This document shows positions 8,447 to 17,456 of a stretch of 37,992 bases of DNA, in pieces (position 1 is the stretch's first letter; every line of letters starts with the position of its first letter). Both the position numbers and the translations under genes were made by a program. Source of the stretch: an uncultured Saprospiraceae bacterium (GTDB lineage: Bacteria; Bacteroidota; Bacteroidia; Chitinophagales; Saprospiraceae); contig CAKZVJ010000214.1 in the NCBI GenBank assembly GCA_937923345.1, positions 1-37,992 on the forward strand, written 5' to 3'. The notes beneath the pieces are model-generated. The model was not told the origin of the DNA. It did not search any database and saw only the letters and a list, made by a program, of their open reading frames with translations.

Positions 8447-11400
8447 ATGATGAAAAATTACAATCAAAAGACGAGCTTGTCTAAGGAGCACTTCTTCTTA
8501 GAGAAAGGACAATTGAAAACGCTTTTCATAGCCATAGCCTTATGTCTATGTTCCTCCTTTACATTTTTGAACGCCCAAGTGAGTGGTGTATTGACAGATG
8601 ACACTGGAGAGCCTCTGATCGGGGTAAGCGTGGTGAAAAAAGGTACTACTTCTGGGACAATCACGGATGTTGATGGTTCTTATTCTATCGCTGCTACGGA
8701 TGGCGATGTACTTGTGTATAGCTACATAGGCTATATAGATCAGGAGGTAGTAGTAGGCCAAGGGGCTAACTATACATTCCAAATGCGTACGGATTCGGAG
8801 ACACTGGATGAGGTAGTAGTAGTAGGATATGGTTCTCGTAAGAAGAGCGATATCACGGGTGCAGTGGCTTCAGTTACAGATGAAGAGTTGACTGCTTTTC
8901 CAGTATTGGACGCAGCTCAAGCCCTACAGGGTAGAGCAGCGGGCGTCGATGTGCAATCCAACAATGGGGGGGAGCCTGGAGCGCCTATCAATATCCGTAT
9001 TAGAGGAAACACTTCTATCAATGCAAGTAGTGCACCTTTAATCGTGGTAGATGGTTTTGTAGGAGCAACATTTCCACAAGCGAATGACATCGCTTCTATC
9101 GAAGTATTGAAAGATGCATCTGCTACAGCTATCTATGGATCTAGAGGATCTAATGGTGTAGTGATAGTAACTACCAAGAAAGGTAAGAGTGGAAAAGTGT
9201 CTATAGAATTGAATACTTCGCTTGCGACACAAGAAACAACGAACAGATTAAACTTGCTAAACGCAGACCAGTTTGCAGATTATCAAAATCAGATAAGAGC
9301 TAACAATGGCAACACGACTCCCTATCCACAGGGAGATTTTGATACTGACTGGCAGGATCTTATCTATCAAAATGGAAGCACTCAGCAGTACCAACTTTCT
9401 GCAGCAGGTGGGTCAGATAATGTACAATACTATGTGTCAGGTAACTTCTTTGATCAGACAGGTGTAGTGGTTAATTCAGGTTTTGAGAGAAGTACTTTTC
9501 TTTCAAATGTAGACATCCAAGCTACCAACAAACTGAAGCTTGGCGCTAACCTTTGGGGGAGCAGAGGCTTTAAGAATGGTGTAGCTACGCAGTCTGATGG
9601 ATCTGTGACTGGTGGTACTGATGATGCCATATCTCTAGCGGCAAGATTTGCTCCAGATAAGGCTCCATTTGAGAATGGCCAATTTACGACGAACGATGCT
9701 ATTGGCGATGAGGTGGATAACCCTTTTGCTGTTGCGACTGAGAGAGTAGATGAGACAACAGAAAATGATTTTAGAGCGAATGTTTATTTGGATTACGAGT
9801 TGTTAGAAGGTTTATCTTTCAAGACCACTTTTGGATTAAGTTCTGAAAATACAAGGAGGGGAATCTATCAGCCATCTACCTTAGTGATCACGGCGTCTGC
9901 AGTAGACGGTAGAGCTAGAATCACGGATGCTAATAGAAGAAGCCTTGTGAGTGAAAACTACTTGACGTATACGACTGATTTTGGCAAGTCTGCTTTGACT
10001 TTATTAGGGGGATACTCTTATCAGCAAACGAATACGCAAGCATTCTCAGCAGCAGGCACCGGATTCTTATCTGACAATTTTTCTTTCCATGCATTGGGTA
10101 CAGCTACTGGCCTATTGCAGCCTAACTCATCTTTATCAGAGGTAGAAATTGAGTCTCAATTTGGTAGAGTCAATTATGATTTTGACAATAAGCTTTTATT
10201 GACAGCAACAATCAGAAGAGATGGAGCATCAAACTTTGCAGAAAATAACAAGTACGCGATTTTCCCTTCTGCGGCAATTGCCTATAAGTTGGGTAATGAA
10301 GCATTTTTGAGAGACAATGAAAATATCTCAAGCTTGAAATTGAGAGCAAGTTGGGGACAAACAGGTAATCCATCTATCAGCCCATTCCAATCACTAGCGA
10401 GGTTTGCAAGTCTTTATGCTTCAAGCAATGGAGAAACTGTATTTGCCATCACGCCAGACCAACCTGCTAACCCAGACTTGAGATGGGAGACCTCTACACA
10501 GACAAATTTAGGTATTGATCTAGGATTGGTGAACAATCGTGTCAACTTGACATTTGATTACTATGATATAGATACTGAAGATTTGATTTTGGGTAACAAC
10601 GGTATACCTGAATATTTCGGTTTTGCTAGTGACGAGATCTTAACAAACTTAGGTCAAGTAAATAACAGAGGAATTGAGCTTTCCCTTAACACTAAAAATA
10701 TTGTGAAAGGTGATTTCAATTGGAGCACAGATTTTAATATTTCTAGAAATAGAAACGAAGTTGTAGCCTTGATTAACGATGCAGATTTCTTTGGAGATGC
10801 TACTCCTAGTTATTTCTCTCACGATAGATCATACATATTGAGAGTAGGAGAAGAGGTAGGGCTTTTCTGGGGACTTGACTACGCAGGGGTATACCAAGGT
10901 GGAGATTTCCCAGAGGGAACAGCTACACTAGAAGGTGGTATTGCAGGTGACCCTTTATTCTTTGACATTGCAGACGAAGATGGACTCAGGGATGGTGAGA
11001 TTACGGAGGCGGATAGAACTATCATCGGTAATCCTAATCCAGATTTTACTTTTGGGTTCAACAATAACTTCTCTTACAAGGGAATTGATTTGAACATCTT
11101 CTTCCAAGGATCTCAAGGAGGTGACATTTTTAACTTGACAGATGTACAGTTGAACAATGGAGATGCTAATACGACGGTAGAGTACTTCGAAAGTGCATGG
11201 ACTCCATCTAACACCAACACGGATGCTCCTAGAGTAGGAAATAATAGTAACAGAGAGATATCTTCACGTTTTGTGGAAGATGGAAGCTTTATCAGGTTGA
11301 AAAACGTTGCTTTAGGCTATAATTTACCATCTACTGTCGTAGAGAAGCTTGGTATAGGGAACATAAGATTGGGGATTAGTGCTCAGAATTTGCTAACTTT

Positions 11401-11548
11401 CACGGACTATTCTGGACTTGATCCTGAAGCAAACTTCTTTGGTTCAAGCGGAACAGGAAATACCTCTAGCAATGTCGTAAGAGGTTTTGATTTTGGAAAC
11501 TACCCAACGGTAAGGTCAGTACTCTTCAGCCTCAACGTTAGGTTTTAA
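8447..11548 (+). CDS. SusC/RagA family TonB-dependent outer-membrane transporter
   Basis: The 1033-residue product takes up oligomers across the outer membrane, driven by TonB, together with a SusD-type lipoprotein. An extended signal sequence ends near LNAQ (residue 44). It is followed by a carboxypeptidase-regulatory-like beta domain (about 45-115: GVLTDDTGEPLIGVSV, then T-GTITDVDGSYSI). The TonB-box/SusC signature DEVVVVGYGSRKKSDITGAV lies at 121-140, and the plug contains LQGRAAGVDVQSNNGGEPGA, IRIRG and VVDGF. A barrel of about 780 residues ends NVRF, with the usual C-terminal aromatic. The length is normal for the family. The start is one of two adjacent ATGs. The substrate is unknown because no glycoside hydrolase, peptidase or sigma/anti-sigma pair flanks the locus. 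Confidence 0.96.
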   Translation: MMKNYNQKTSLSKEHFFLEKGQLKTLFIAIALCLCSSFTFLNAQVSGVLTDDTGEPLIGVSVVKKGTTSGTITDVDGSYSIAATDGDVLVYSYIGYIDQEVVVGQGANYTFQMRTDSETLDEVVVVGYGSRKKSDITGAVASVTDEELTAFPVLDAAQALQGRAAGVDVQSNNGGEPGAPINIRIRGNTSINASSAPLIVVDGFVGATFPQANDIASIEVLKDASATAIYGSRGSNGVVIVTTKKGKSGKVSIELNTSLATQETTNRLNLLNADQFADYQNQIRANNGNTTPYPQGDFDTDWQDLIYQNGSTQQYQLSAAGGSDNVQYYVSGNFFDQTGVVVNSGFERSTFLSNVDIQATNKLKLGANLWGSRGFKNGVATQSDGSVTGGTDDAISLAARFAPDKAPFENGQFTTNDAIGDEVDNPFAVATERVDETTENDFRANVYLDYELLEGLSFKTTFGLSSENTRRGIYQPSTLVITASAVDGRARITDANRRSLVSENYLTYTTDFGKSALTLLGGYSYQQTNTQAFSAAGTGFLSDNFSFHALGTATGLLQPNSSLSEVEIESQFGRVNYDFDNKLLLTATIRRDGASNFAENNKYAIFPSAAIAYKLGNEAFLRDNENISSLKLRASWGQTGNPSISPFQSLARFASLYASSNGETVFAITPDQPANPDLRWETSTQTNLGIDLGLVNNRVNLTFDYYDIDTEDLILGNNGIPEYFGFASDEILTNLGQVNNRGIELSLNTKNIVKGDFNWSTDFNISRNRNEVVALINDADFFGDATPSYFSHDRSYILRVGEEVGLFWGLDYAGVYQGGDFPEGTATLEGGIAGDPLFFDIADEDGLRDGEITEADRTIIGNPNPDFTFGFNNNFSYKGIDLNIFFQGSQGGDIFNLTDVQLNNGDANTTVEYFESAWTPSNTNTDAPRVGNNSNREISSRFVEDGSFIRLKNVALGYNLPSTVVEKLGIGNIRLGISAQNLLTFTDYSGLDPEANFFGSSGTGNTSSNVVRGFDFGNYPTVRSVLFSLNVRF

Positions 11549-11587
11549 TAAATGACAATTAACTAAATAAAATTTAAAAATTATATC

Positions 11588-13120
11588 ATGAAAACGTATA
11601 AGTATTTACTCTTACTCATTGTAAGTATAGGAATCCTTGGATGTGCAGATTTGACAGAAGAGCCTCAGGGTCTTTTGGCTCCAAATGGTTTCTTTCAAAC
11701 TCCGAATGATATCCAGACAGCTGTGGATGGTGCACTGACACACGCTATCAATGAAAAGTATTGGGGAAGAAAATTATCTATAGCATTGATGTTGCGTTCG
11801 GATATGGTAAACCTACAGTCTACTCAGACTAGAAGAGTGGAGATGGACGAATTTACTACTTTAGCTAGTAACGGAATGCTTTCTGAGTTTTGGCCTAAAT
11901 CTTATCAAGGGATTGCTGGAGCAAACTTAGCTATTGCCGGAGCGGAGCAAGTAAATGTAGATGACGCTGAAAAGAATCCAGTAACTGCGCAGGCCTACTT
12001 TACTAGAGCTTTTTACTATTTCAATTTGGTAAGACTTTTTGGAGGAGTACCTTATATCGATGCTCCTATCGAAGATGCTGAAGCTGCTGCTGCTATCACT
12101 AGAATGCCAGCAGATCAGGTATACGCAAATATTATTGCAGATTTGGAGTTTGCAAAAACATGGTTGCCAAATACCCAGCCCTCTAGAGCGATTCCATCGA
12201 AGGCAGCTGCTAGTTCTTACTTAGCGCTAGTTTACCTTACTATGGGAGACTATCAAAATGCATACAACGAGGCTAAGGAAGTAATTGACAATGCGGGTAC
12301 ATACAATCTTGCGCTTGATCCAAATTTCCAAAACTTGTTTAACGCGAACGTTATCGATGGTTCACTCGAGCCCATCTTTGCTTTAGACTACAACAACTTT
12401 GAAGCACCTAACAATGCATACGATCAGATAGCTCCGATGACGGGTATCAGAGGAGATGATAGAAACGAAGGTGGCGGATGGTCAGTGGCTGTTCCATTAT
12501 TATCTGTTTACCAATCATTTGACCCGCAAGATTATAGAAGAGCCGTTTCTTTTGAAGAAGAAGCAAGTATCGGTGGCGAAGTGGTAAGTTTTGAAAACTT
12601 TACAGTCAGTGGCCACGAGCATGCAGGTAATATGCCTTACATCGCGAAATACACCCGTTTTCCTGGTCCATTTGATCGTGGAAATGCGAGAGCGACTAGT
12701 CACAATATGTCAATGATCAGATATGCTGAAGTATTGTTAATCGCAGCGGAAGCGGCTGTTGAGATAGGAAGAGCTGATGAGGCGACTACCTATATCAACC
12801 AAGTTAGAGCGAGAGCGAGAGCTGGTGGAGATACCGAGACTGGAGCAGGTACACCTGTTTCTGTACCACCAAGCGCAGTACCTGCAGACTTGACAGGTCC
12901 AGCTACAGTAGCTGATGTTTTAGAAGAAAGAAGACTCGAATTAGCTTTCGAAGGTATCAGATGGTTTGATATCGTAAGAAGACAATTGGGAGCAGAAGTA
13001 TTTGGACCAAATGGTTTGGAAGGTGCAAAACCTGCCTTTACACCAGATGATTATCTACTACCTCTTCCTGAAGATGAGTTAGAAAGAAATCCTAATTTGA
13101 CTCAGAATCCTGGGTACTAA
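11588..13120 (+). CDS. SusD/RagB family nutrient-binding outer-membrane lipoprotein
   Basis: The 510-residue lipoprotein (signal MKTYKYLLLLIVSIGILGC, lipobox ILGC, Cys at 19) forms the lid over the SusC channel and binds the substrate. The family start LTEEPQG----NGFFQT is present. The N-terminal helical repeats include AQAYFTRAFYYFNLVRLFGGVPY. The C-terminal RagB/SusD domain includes MIRYAEVLLIAAEAAVEIG, INQVRARAR and the hallmark LEERRLELAFEGIRWFDIVR. It ends PNLTQNPGY. It starts 39 bp after susC and must be in the same operon, which a strong terminator closes 24 bp later. Confidence 0.96.
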   Translation: MKTYKYLLLLIVSIGILGCADLTEEPQGLLAPNGFFQTPNDIQTAVDGALTHAINEKYWGRKLSIALMLRSDMVNLQSTQTRRVEMDEFTTLASNGMLSEFWPKSYQGIAGANLAIAGAEQVNVDDAEKNPVTAQAYFTRAFYYFNLVRLFGGVPYIDAPIEDAEAAAAITRMPADQVYANIIADLEFAKTWLPNTQPSRAIPSKAAASSYLALVYLTMGDYQNAYNEAKEVIDNAGTYNLALDPNFQNLFNANVIDGSLEPIFALDYNNFEAPNNAYDQIAPMTGIRGDDRNEGGGWSVAVPLLSVYQSFDPQDYRRAVSFEEEASIGGEVVSFENFTVSGHEHAGNMPYIAKYTRFPGPFDRGNARATSHNMSMIRYAEVLLIAAEAAVEIGRADEATTYINQVRARARAGGDTETGAGTPVSVPPSAVPADLTGPATVADVLEERRLELAFEGIRWFDIVRRQLGAEVFGPNGLEGAKPAFTPDDYLLPLPEDELERNPNLTQNPGY

Positions 13121-13143
13121 TTGAAGAGAGACTTTATAATTTA

Positions 13144-13181
13144 GCAAAGAAGCATTGAATTTTTTTCAATGCTTCTTTTGC
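13144..13181 (+). terminator. Rho-independent terminator of the susCD operon
   Basis: A 14-bp perfect stem, AAAGAAGCATTGAA (13146-13159) with its complement at 13165-13178, closes a short T-rich loop. A bulged G-C extension flanks the stem. It lies just after the susD stop. Confidence 0.8.
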
Positions 13182-13299
13182 ATTTTAAACAAGAAGAACC
13201 ACAATTATGGGTTGGAAAAATATTTCTAATTCATGTTTTTGTACACTATGCTTACCTATTTTATCATTTGCAATTGGCTTACATAAGAATTTCGTTTTA

Positions 13300-13331
13300 T
13301 TGACATCAGTCCCTAAAAATGATTACTTTTG
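13300..13331 (+). promoter_or_regulatory. Promoter of the SDR gene
   Basis: TACTTTTG (13324-13331) matches the Bacteroidota -7 element TAnnTTTG exactly. A TTG at 13300-13302 within TTTTATTGAC is at a suitable distance to act as the -33 element. Transcription from here would start near 13336, about 30 bases before the ATG at 13368. It would exclude the in-frame TTG at 13329 as a start. Confidence 0.6.
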
Positions 13332-13367
13332 CAGCTGTTAAAATTAAGCACAAAAAAAATATTTGAA

Positions 13368-14126
13368 ATGAGTGATAAAAGAGTAGCTATTATAACTGGT
13401 GCCACTGGCGGTATCGGCTTAGAAGTAGCAAAGAGACTAGGGAAGGACGGATATACTGTGATCCTAAACGGTATTAGTCATGATACTGGAGAGAAGGTTA
13501 CTGCAGAGCTCGTAGCAGCTGGTATGGATGCACATTACGCAGGATTCGATGTTACGGATGAAGCCGCTGTTACAGAAAACATAGTGAAGATCGGTGAGAA
13601 ATATGGCAAGATTGATACCCTTGTAAACAATGCAGGTGGACTAGGAGGAAGATCGAGATTTGAAGAGATGACCACGGAGTTTTATAGAAATGTGATGGCA
13701 CTAAATTTGGATTCAGTTTTCTTTGCGTCTAGAGCAGCGATACCCTTCTTAAAAAAGGGAGAACATCCTTCTATTATCAACTATACATCAAACGCCGCAT
13801 GGAATGCTGGTGGACCAGGTGCAGGCATATACGGTACGTCTAAGGCGGGGGTACACGCGATCACAAGAGCATTGGCGAAAGATTTGGCGGAGTACAAGAT
13901 CAGAGTGAATGCGGTATCACCAGGGACTATTGACACCCCTTTTCACAAGCAAATCAAATCTACGAAGCCAGAAGTATTTGCTTCATGGGCAAACAACATT
14001 ATGCTAGGTAGATTGGGACAGCCAGAAGATGTAGCTGGTGTCGTTTCATTTTTAGCAAGCAAGGATGCAGCTTTCATAACCGCTGAGACGATTCAGATCG
14101 GAGGTGGACAAGCATTAGGCATATAA
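13368..14126 (+). CDS. Short-chain dehydrogenase/reductase (classical SDR)
   Basis: The product is a 252-residue NAD(P)-dependent oxidoreductase of the FabG-like classical SDR family. It has the Rossmann motif TGATGGIG (residues 10-17), NNAGG (87-91), and a catalytic triad of Ser141, Tyr155 and Lys159 in IYGTSKAG. The C-terminus has the family PGTIDTPFH and DVAGVVSFLAS--A-FITAETIQIGGGQ. The length is typical. The start is chosen from the promoter at 13300-13331. The substrate cannot be named from sequence. It is its own transcription unit, with a terminator 32 bp behind it, so co-function with susCD is not implied. Confidence 0.93.
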   Translation: MSDKRVAIITGATGGIGLEVAKRLGKDGYTVILNGISHDTGEKVTAELVAAGMDAHYAGFDVTDEAAVTENIVKIGEKYGKIDTLVNNAGGLGGRSRFEEMTTEFYRNVMALNLDSVFFASRAAIPFLKKGEHPSIINYTSNAAWNAGGPGAGIYGTSKAGVHAITRALAKDLAEYKIRVNAVSPGTIDTPFHKQIKSTKPEVFASWANNIMLGRLGQPEDVAGVVSFLASKDAAFITAETIQIGGGQALGI

Positions 14127-14157
14127 GTCAAGACAAGCAATTTGCTTTACGATATTG

Positions 14158-14192
14158 GGCGCGAAGGAATCTTTTTTCCTTTGCGCCTTTTT
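14158..14192 (+). terminator. Rho-independent terminator of the SDR gene
   Basis: A stem of 12 pairs with one G-T, GGCGCGAAGGAA (14158-14169) with TTCCTTTGCGCC (14176-14187), is followed directly by TTTTTATTTT. Confidence 0.85.
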
Positions 14193-14211
14193 ATTTTAGC
14201 CAGTATGATTT

Positions 14212-14391
14212 GGGGGTGTCCTTTTGCTTTGCAATAGGCTAGCCCGCAGGACCGGGTCGTCCACTTGTATTCGACGGCCTCTCAGACTGTGCTGCCAGCA
14301 CTTCGTGGCATCTTCACTCATCCGTTCAGCTACCTCTCAGTGGGCAGCACTAGCCTTCGTGACCCTCTCATATCGCTACCACCCCTCACCC
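14212..14391 (+). repeat. Structured intergenic repeat, copy B
   Basis: It begins GGGGGTGTCC and runs to CTACCACCCCTCACCC, which are the same framing sequences as in copy E (GGGGCTGTCC and CTTCTACCCCTCATCC). A long-range stem GTGCTGCC (14289-14296) with GGCAGCAC (14343-14350) and the closing GTCCT/AGGAC of the first hairpin are visible. The block is GC-richer than its surroundings. The short open frame across it is not a gene. Confidence 0.6.
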
Positions 14392-14683
14392 AAAAAAAGA
14401 AAAAGACAGAAGGTTAAAGCTGTCAGAAATTGCTTTGGTCCCAGGGTATAATAGCCTGTTGGATCTCAAGTCCTCAAGATGTATGGGTCTTGCCACATAC
14501 GATGAGTGGCTGCTTAAATATATACTAACTGACTATCCGTATGTTGTATAGTGGAGTTAAAATACCTCAACATTCCAGAATAAAATATTGAGATTACGAA
14601 TGGATTTTTGGGCTCCATGTAAGATTTTTTTGATTTTAAATAAGGGTAAAAATATTAAACTAGAATAAATATCGACCTTTAAA

Positions 14684-14926
14684 CCTGCCCGGCTGAGCCG
14701 TTCAGACGGGGATTTAGTGTTGTAAGCGTTAAGAAAAGTCGTCAGAAGGCTTAACTGTTTGAGTCAAACGTACAGCCATACAGTCGAACAAGCATTCCAT
14801 TATTACTTACACTTAAGGGTGAAAAAGCATCTATAACGAGTTTTAAGCCTTCAGACTTTTTAGCTTGCATAAGCGTTAAGAATCTTTACAGTCGAGAGCC
14901 TGCCCGGCTGAGCCATTCAGACGGGG
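14684..14926. repeat. Mosaic of direct and inverted repeats
   Basis: A 28-bp hairpin-forming unit (CCTGCCCGGCTGAGCC..., 14684-14711) recurs at 14899-14926 with one mismatch. Each unit folds as CCCG-CTGA/TCAG-CGGG, and the second is followed by TTTTT. A 13-bp direct repeat TAAGCGTTAAGAA occurs at 14723-14735 and 14870-14882. Between them lies an inverted pair, GTCAGAAGGCTTAA (14741-14754) and TTAAGCCTTCAGAC (14843-14856), with one mismatch. No coding frame fits. The 292 bases before it (14392-14683) and about 220 after it show nothing I can identify. Confidence 0.6.
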
Positions 14927-15148
14927 TTTTTGGTTCTTTTTTACGGGAAACAAGAACGTGAAAGAACAGCAAGCAAGAATATTTTATTAGAAAAAATTAC
15001 ATTGTGAAATGACAAATTTGACGTATTAACTACCGAAAATTAATTTTAGTTAACAATGTAGTGAATTACCAAATAAAGTAACGAATGGGGAGTCAGTAGC
15101 AAACGGAATATTCAAATTTTACTGTACAACAAGAGGATAGTCACTTAA

Positions 15149-15676
15149 TTAAATAATGATCCCAAAGGACGAATCCTTGGTACGCATATTCCTTTGGAGT
15201 TAGAAGAAGATATGCACGGGCAAGAAGTTATTTACGGGCATGTTTCCAAAGCAAACTCGATATGGGATTCGTGTATTTTTAACAATAAGGTGTTAGCTAT
15301 TTTCAATGGCCCACATGGATATGTTTCTTCTTCTTGGTATAATCATGATAATGTGTCTACGTGGAATTATATAGCCGTACATATATATGGAACTATAAAT
15401 TTGATTGATGAAGATGAGTTAAAGTACTCCATACGTAAGTTGGTTAACAAGTATGAGTCAAGGGTAAAAAATCCAGAGTACTTCGAAAACATGTCTGAAT
15501 ATACTATGAAGCAGATCAATGGTATAGTAGGATTTAAAATTAGAATAGAAGAAATTCAGGCAGCCTACAAGCTTTCCCAAAATAGGAATCATGAAGACTA
15601 CCAAAATATAGTGAGGGAGCTTGAAAGTTCAAAACTTTTTGGAAATACCGAATTAGCGAATAAAATGAAAAGATAG
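15149..15676 (+). pseudogene. 5'-truncated PaiB-like FMN-binding protein gene
   Basis: In-frame translation from the codon after a stop at 15146-15148 reads through GTHIPLELEED, GHVSKAN--W, AIFNGPHGYVSSSWY, STWNYIAVHIYG, the IVGFKIRI segment, KLSQNR and a C-terminal LANKM. These are the ordered landmarks of the PaiB/FMN-binding split-barrel family (about 200 residues). The roughly first 40-50 residues of the family, before THIPL, are missing in all upstream frames I checked. No ATG precedes the THIPL region in frame; the only start for the open frame is TTG at 15194. I infer a gene whose 5' end was lost, next to the repeat mosaic. The intact C-terminal part suggests a fairly recent event. Confidence 0.7.
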
Positions 15677-15820
15677 TCGGTTGACCTGTATTCCGTATTG
15701 GAGGAGAGAAATTGGATTGTGGTGCTAAAATAGGGTGTCTTAAAAAAAGAACAGGGCGTGAACAAATAAATGCTCAACACCCTGTATAACCCCAAAAAAC
15801 CAAATGAAAACAATCTACAT

Positions 15821-15942
15821 ATGAAATTCTTATATATCTTAAAGCCGAAGCTTTTTTGTTTTTTTTAACCGTTGCCTTTGCAACTTACATTCTTAAGACG
15901 ACAATCTTAGAGTGGGGTCACAAAAAGAAAAAATATTTTTAA
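15821..15942 (+). pseudogene. Possible 40-residue small membrane protein with a frameshift at a T8 run
   Basis: From ATG 15821 the frame reads MKFLYILKPKLFCFF and stops at 15866. One extra T in the run of eight (15859-15866), or a -1 slip there, continues it as LTVAFATYILKTTILEWG and then HKKKKYF to a stop at 15942. The joined product would be 40 residues: a basic N-terminus, a hydrophobic span and a Lys-rich tail, a sensible small membrane protein. It could be a pseudogene, a homopolymer sequencing error, a programmed frameshift or coincidence. Upstream, two strands (15732-15738 and 15751-15756) can each pair with 15777-15785, giving exclusive hairpins. The rest of the 386-bp gap before radA shows nothing else. 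Confidence 0.3.
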
Positions 15943-16062
15943 TTCTCTTTTTGTAGGCTCTTTATTCAGTGTCTGTTATCCTATCTTCACTCTTATAAAC
16001 AAGCACATTTGCTCTTAAGATGTATGCAAGTTATATTTTTTTGAATTAAATACCAACTAATT

Positions 16063-17448
16063 GTGGGCAAGGCAAAAACAGTTTTTATTTGTAATAATTG
16101 TGACAACCATTTTTCTAAATGGGAGGGAAAGTGTCCTCAATGCGGTAGTTGGAATACCCTGGAAGAGACTCAGATCTTCAAAGAAAATAAGCAACAATCA
16201 GCAAGGTCTGCGATAATCCAAAACGAGGACAAGTTTGTTCCGAATAAGGCCATCTTAATCAATGATGTCCAATCAGGAAAAACGAGCCGGGTGCCCATTT
16301 TTGATCCCGAACTGTCCCGGGTATTAGGTGGAGGCATCGTGCCTGGCTCCGTAATTTTGGTTGGAGGGCAACCAGGAATCGGAAAATCAACCCTATTACT
16401 GCAGCTAGCGCTCCAAAATAATTTTAAAATTTTTTATGTTTCTGGCGAAGAATCCGAAGAACAGATCAAATTGAGAGCTAATCGAATCACGCAAGGCAAC
16501 GCCGATTGTTATCTTTTTACCAATGTGAGTACCGATAAAATATTATCAGAGGCGAAGAGGATTAAGCCCGCAGTGATGATTATTGATTCTATTCAGACCT
16601 TAACCTCGCCGCTAGTCGATTCTATACCAGGTACCATATCCCAAATTAGAGAATGTGCCTACGAATTGCAGCGATTTGCCAAGGAGTCTGGGATCACTGT
16701 GTTTATCATAGGACATATTACAAAAGACGGTAATATAGCGGGTCCAAAAATATTAGAACACATAGTAGACACTGTTCTCCAATTTGAAGGAGATCAGAAT
16801 CACATGTTTCGCGTCCTCCGAACGACCAAGAATAGATTTGGGAGTACAGACGAGATCGGTATATATGAAATGATTACCTCAGGCCTCCGTCCGGTGAGCA
16901 ACCCATCAGAGCTTTTTCTGCGCCAAGGAGACTCCGTGCTGAGCGGTTCTGCCATCGCAGCTACGGTCGAAGGATTGAGACCATTATTAATAGAAGTGCA
17001 GGCGCTTGTGAGTACGGCTATATATGGTACCCCACAGAGATCGGCCACGGGCTATGACCTCCGACGAATGTCTATGCTGCTCGCGGTCTTAGAAAAACGC
17101 TGTGGGTTTGCCTTCGGGCACAATGATGTCTTTCTCAACCTCGCAGGAGGTATCAAAATCAATGATCCATCCATAGATCTTTCTATTGTAGCCGCACTCA
17201 TTTCTTCATTGGAGGACTCAACTATTGAGGATGGTATTTGTTTTTGTGGGGAGGTAGGACTGTCAGGAGAGATTCGCTCGGTCAATAGACTAGAGCAGCG
17301 CATCCAAGAGGCAGACCGCATGGGCTTCAAAGAAATGTACATCTCGAAGTTCAATACCAAAGGCATCAATTTTGAAAGATATAAGATCAATATAACCCCC
17401 ATCGGCAAAGTAGAAGAACTTTACGAATTACTCTTCGCCAATGTGTAA
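16063..17448 (+). CDS. radA: DNA repair protein RadA
   Basis: RadA is a RecA-like ATPase that promotes branch migration during recombinational repair. All family parts are present in 461 residues. The N-terminal zinc finger has Cys10, Cys13, Cys24 and Cys27 (CNNC...CPQC). Walker A is GGQPGIGKST (101-110), Walker B is VMIIDSIQTL (171-180), the RadA-specific KNRFG is at 256-260, and a C-terminal Lon-protease-like domain contains GGIKINDPSIDLSIVAALISS. The start is GTG, which gives the normal family N-terminus; no ATG is suitably placed. It is followed after 8 bp by the DCC-family gene, so the two probably form one transcription unit. Confidence 0.97.
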   Translation: MGKAKTVFICNNCDNHFSKWEGKCPQCGSWNTLEETQIFKENKQQSARSAIIQNEDKFVPNKAILINDVQSGKTSRVPIFDPELSRVLGGGIVPGSVILVGGQPGIGKSTLLLQLALQNNFKIFYVSGEESEEQIKLRANRITQGNADCYLFTNVSTDKILSEAKRIKPAVMIIDSIQTLTSPLVDSIPGTISQIRECAYELQRFAKESGITVFIIGHITKDGNIAGPKILEHIVDTVLQFEGDQNHMFRVLRTTKNRFGSTDEIGIYEMITSGLRPVSNPSELFLRQGDSVLSGSAIAATVEGLRPLLIEVQALVSTAIYGTPQRSATGYDLRRMSMLLAVLEKRCGFAFGHNDVFLNLAGGIKINDPSIDLSIVAALISSLEDSTIEDGICFCGEVGLSGEIRSVNRLEQRIQEADRMGFKEMYISKFNTKGINFERYKINITPIGKVEELYELLFANV

Positions 17449-17456
17449 CTCCAATA

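Noticed and set aside
8187-8450. Open frame of 87 codons upstream of susC overlapping its start
   Set aside because: No recognisable features, AT-rich non-coding look, and it runs through the tandem palindrome; more likely leader DNA of susC.
14224-14451. Open frame of 75 codons
   Set aside because: Lies within structured repeat copy B; Cys/Arg/Ser-rich translation typical of repeat DNA.
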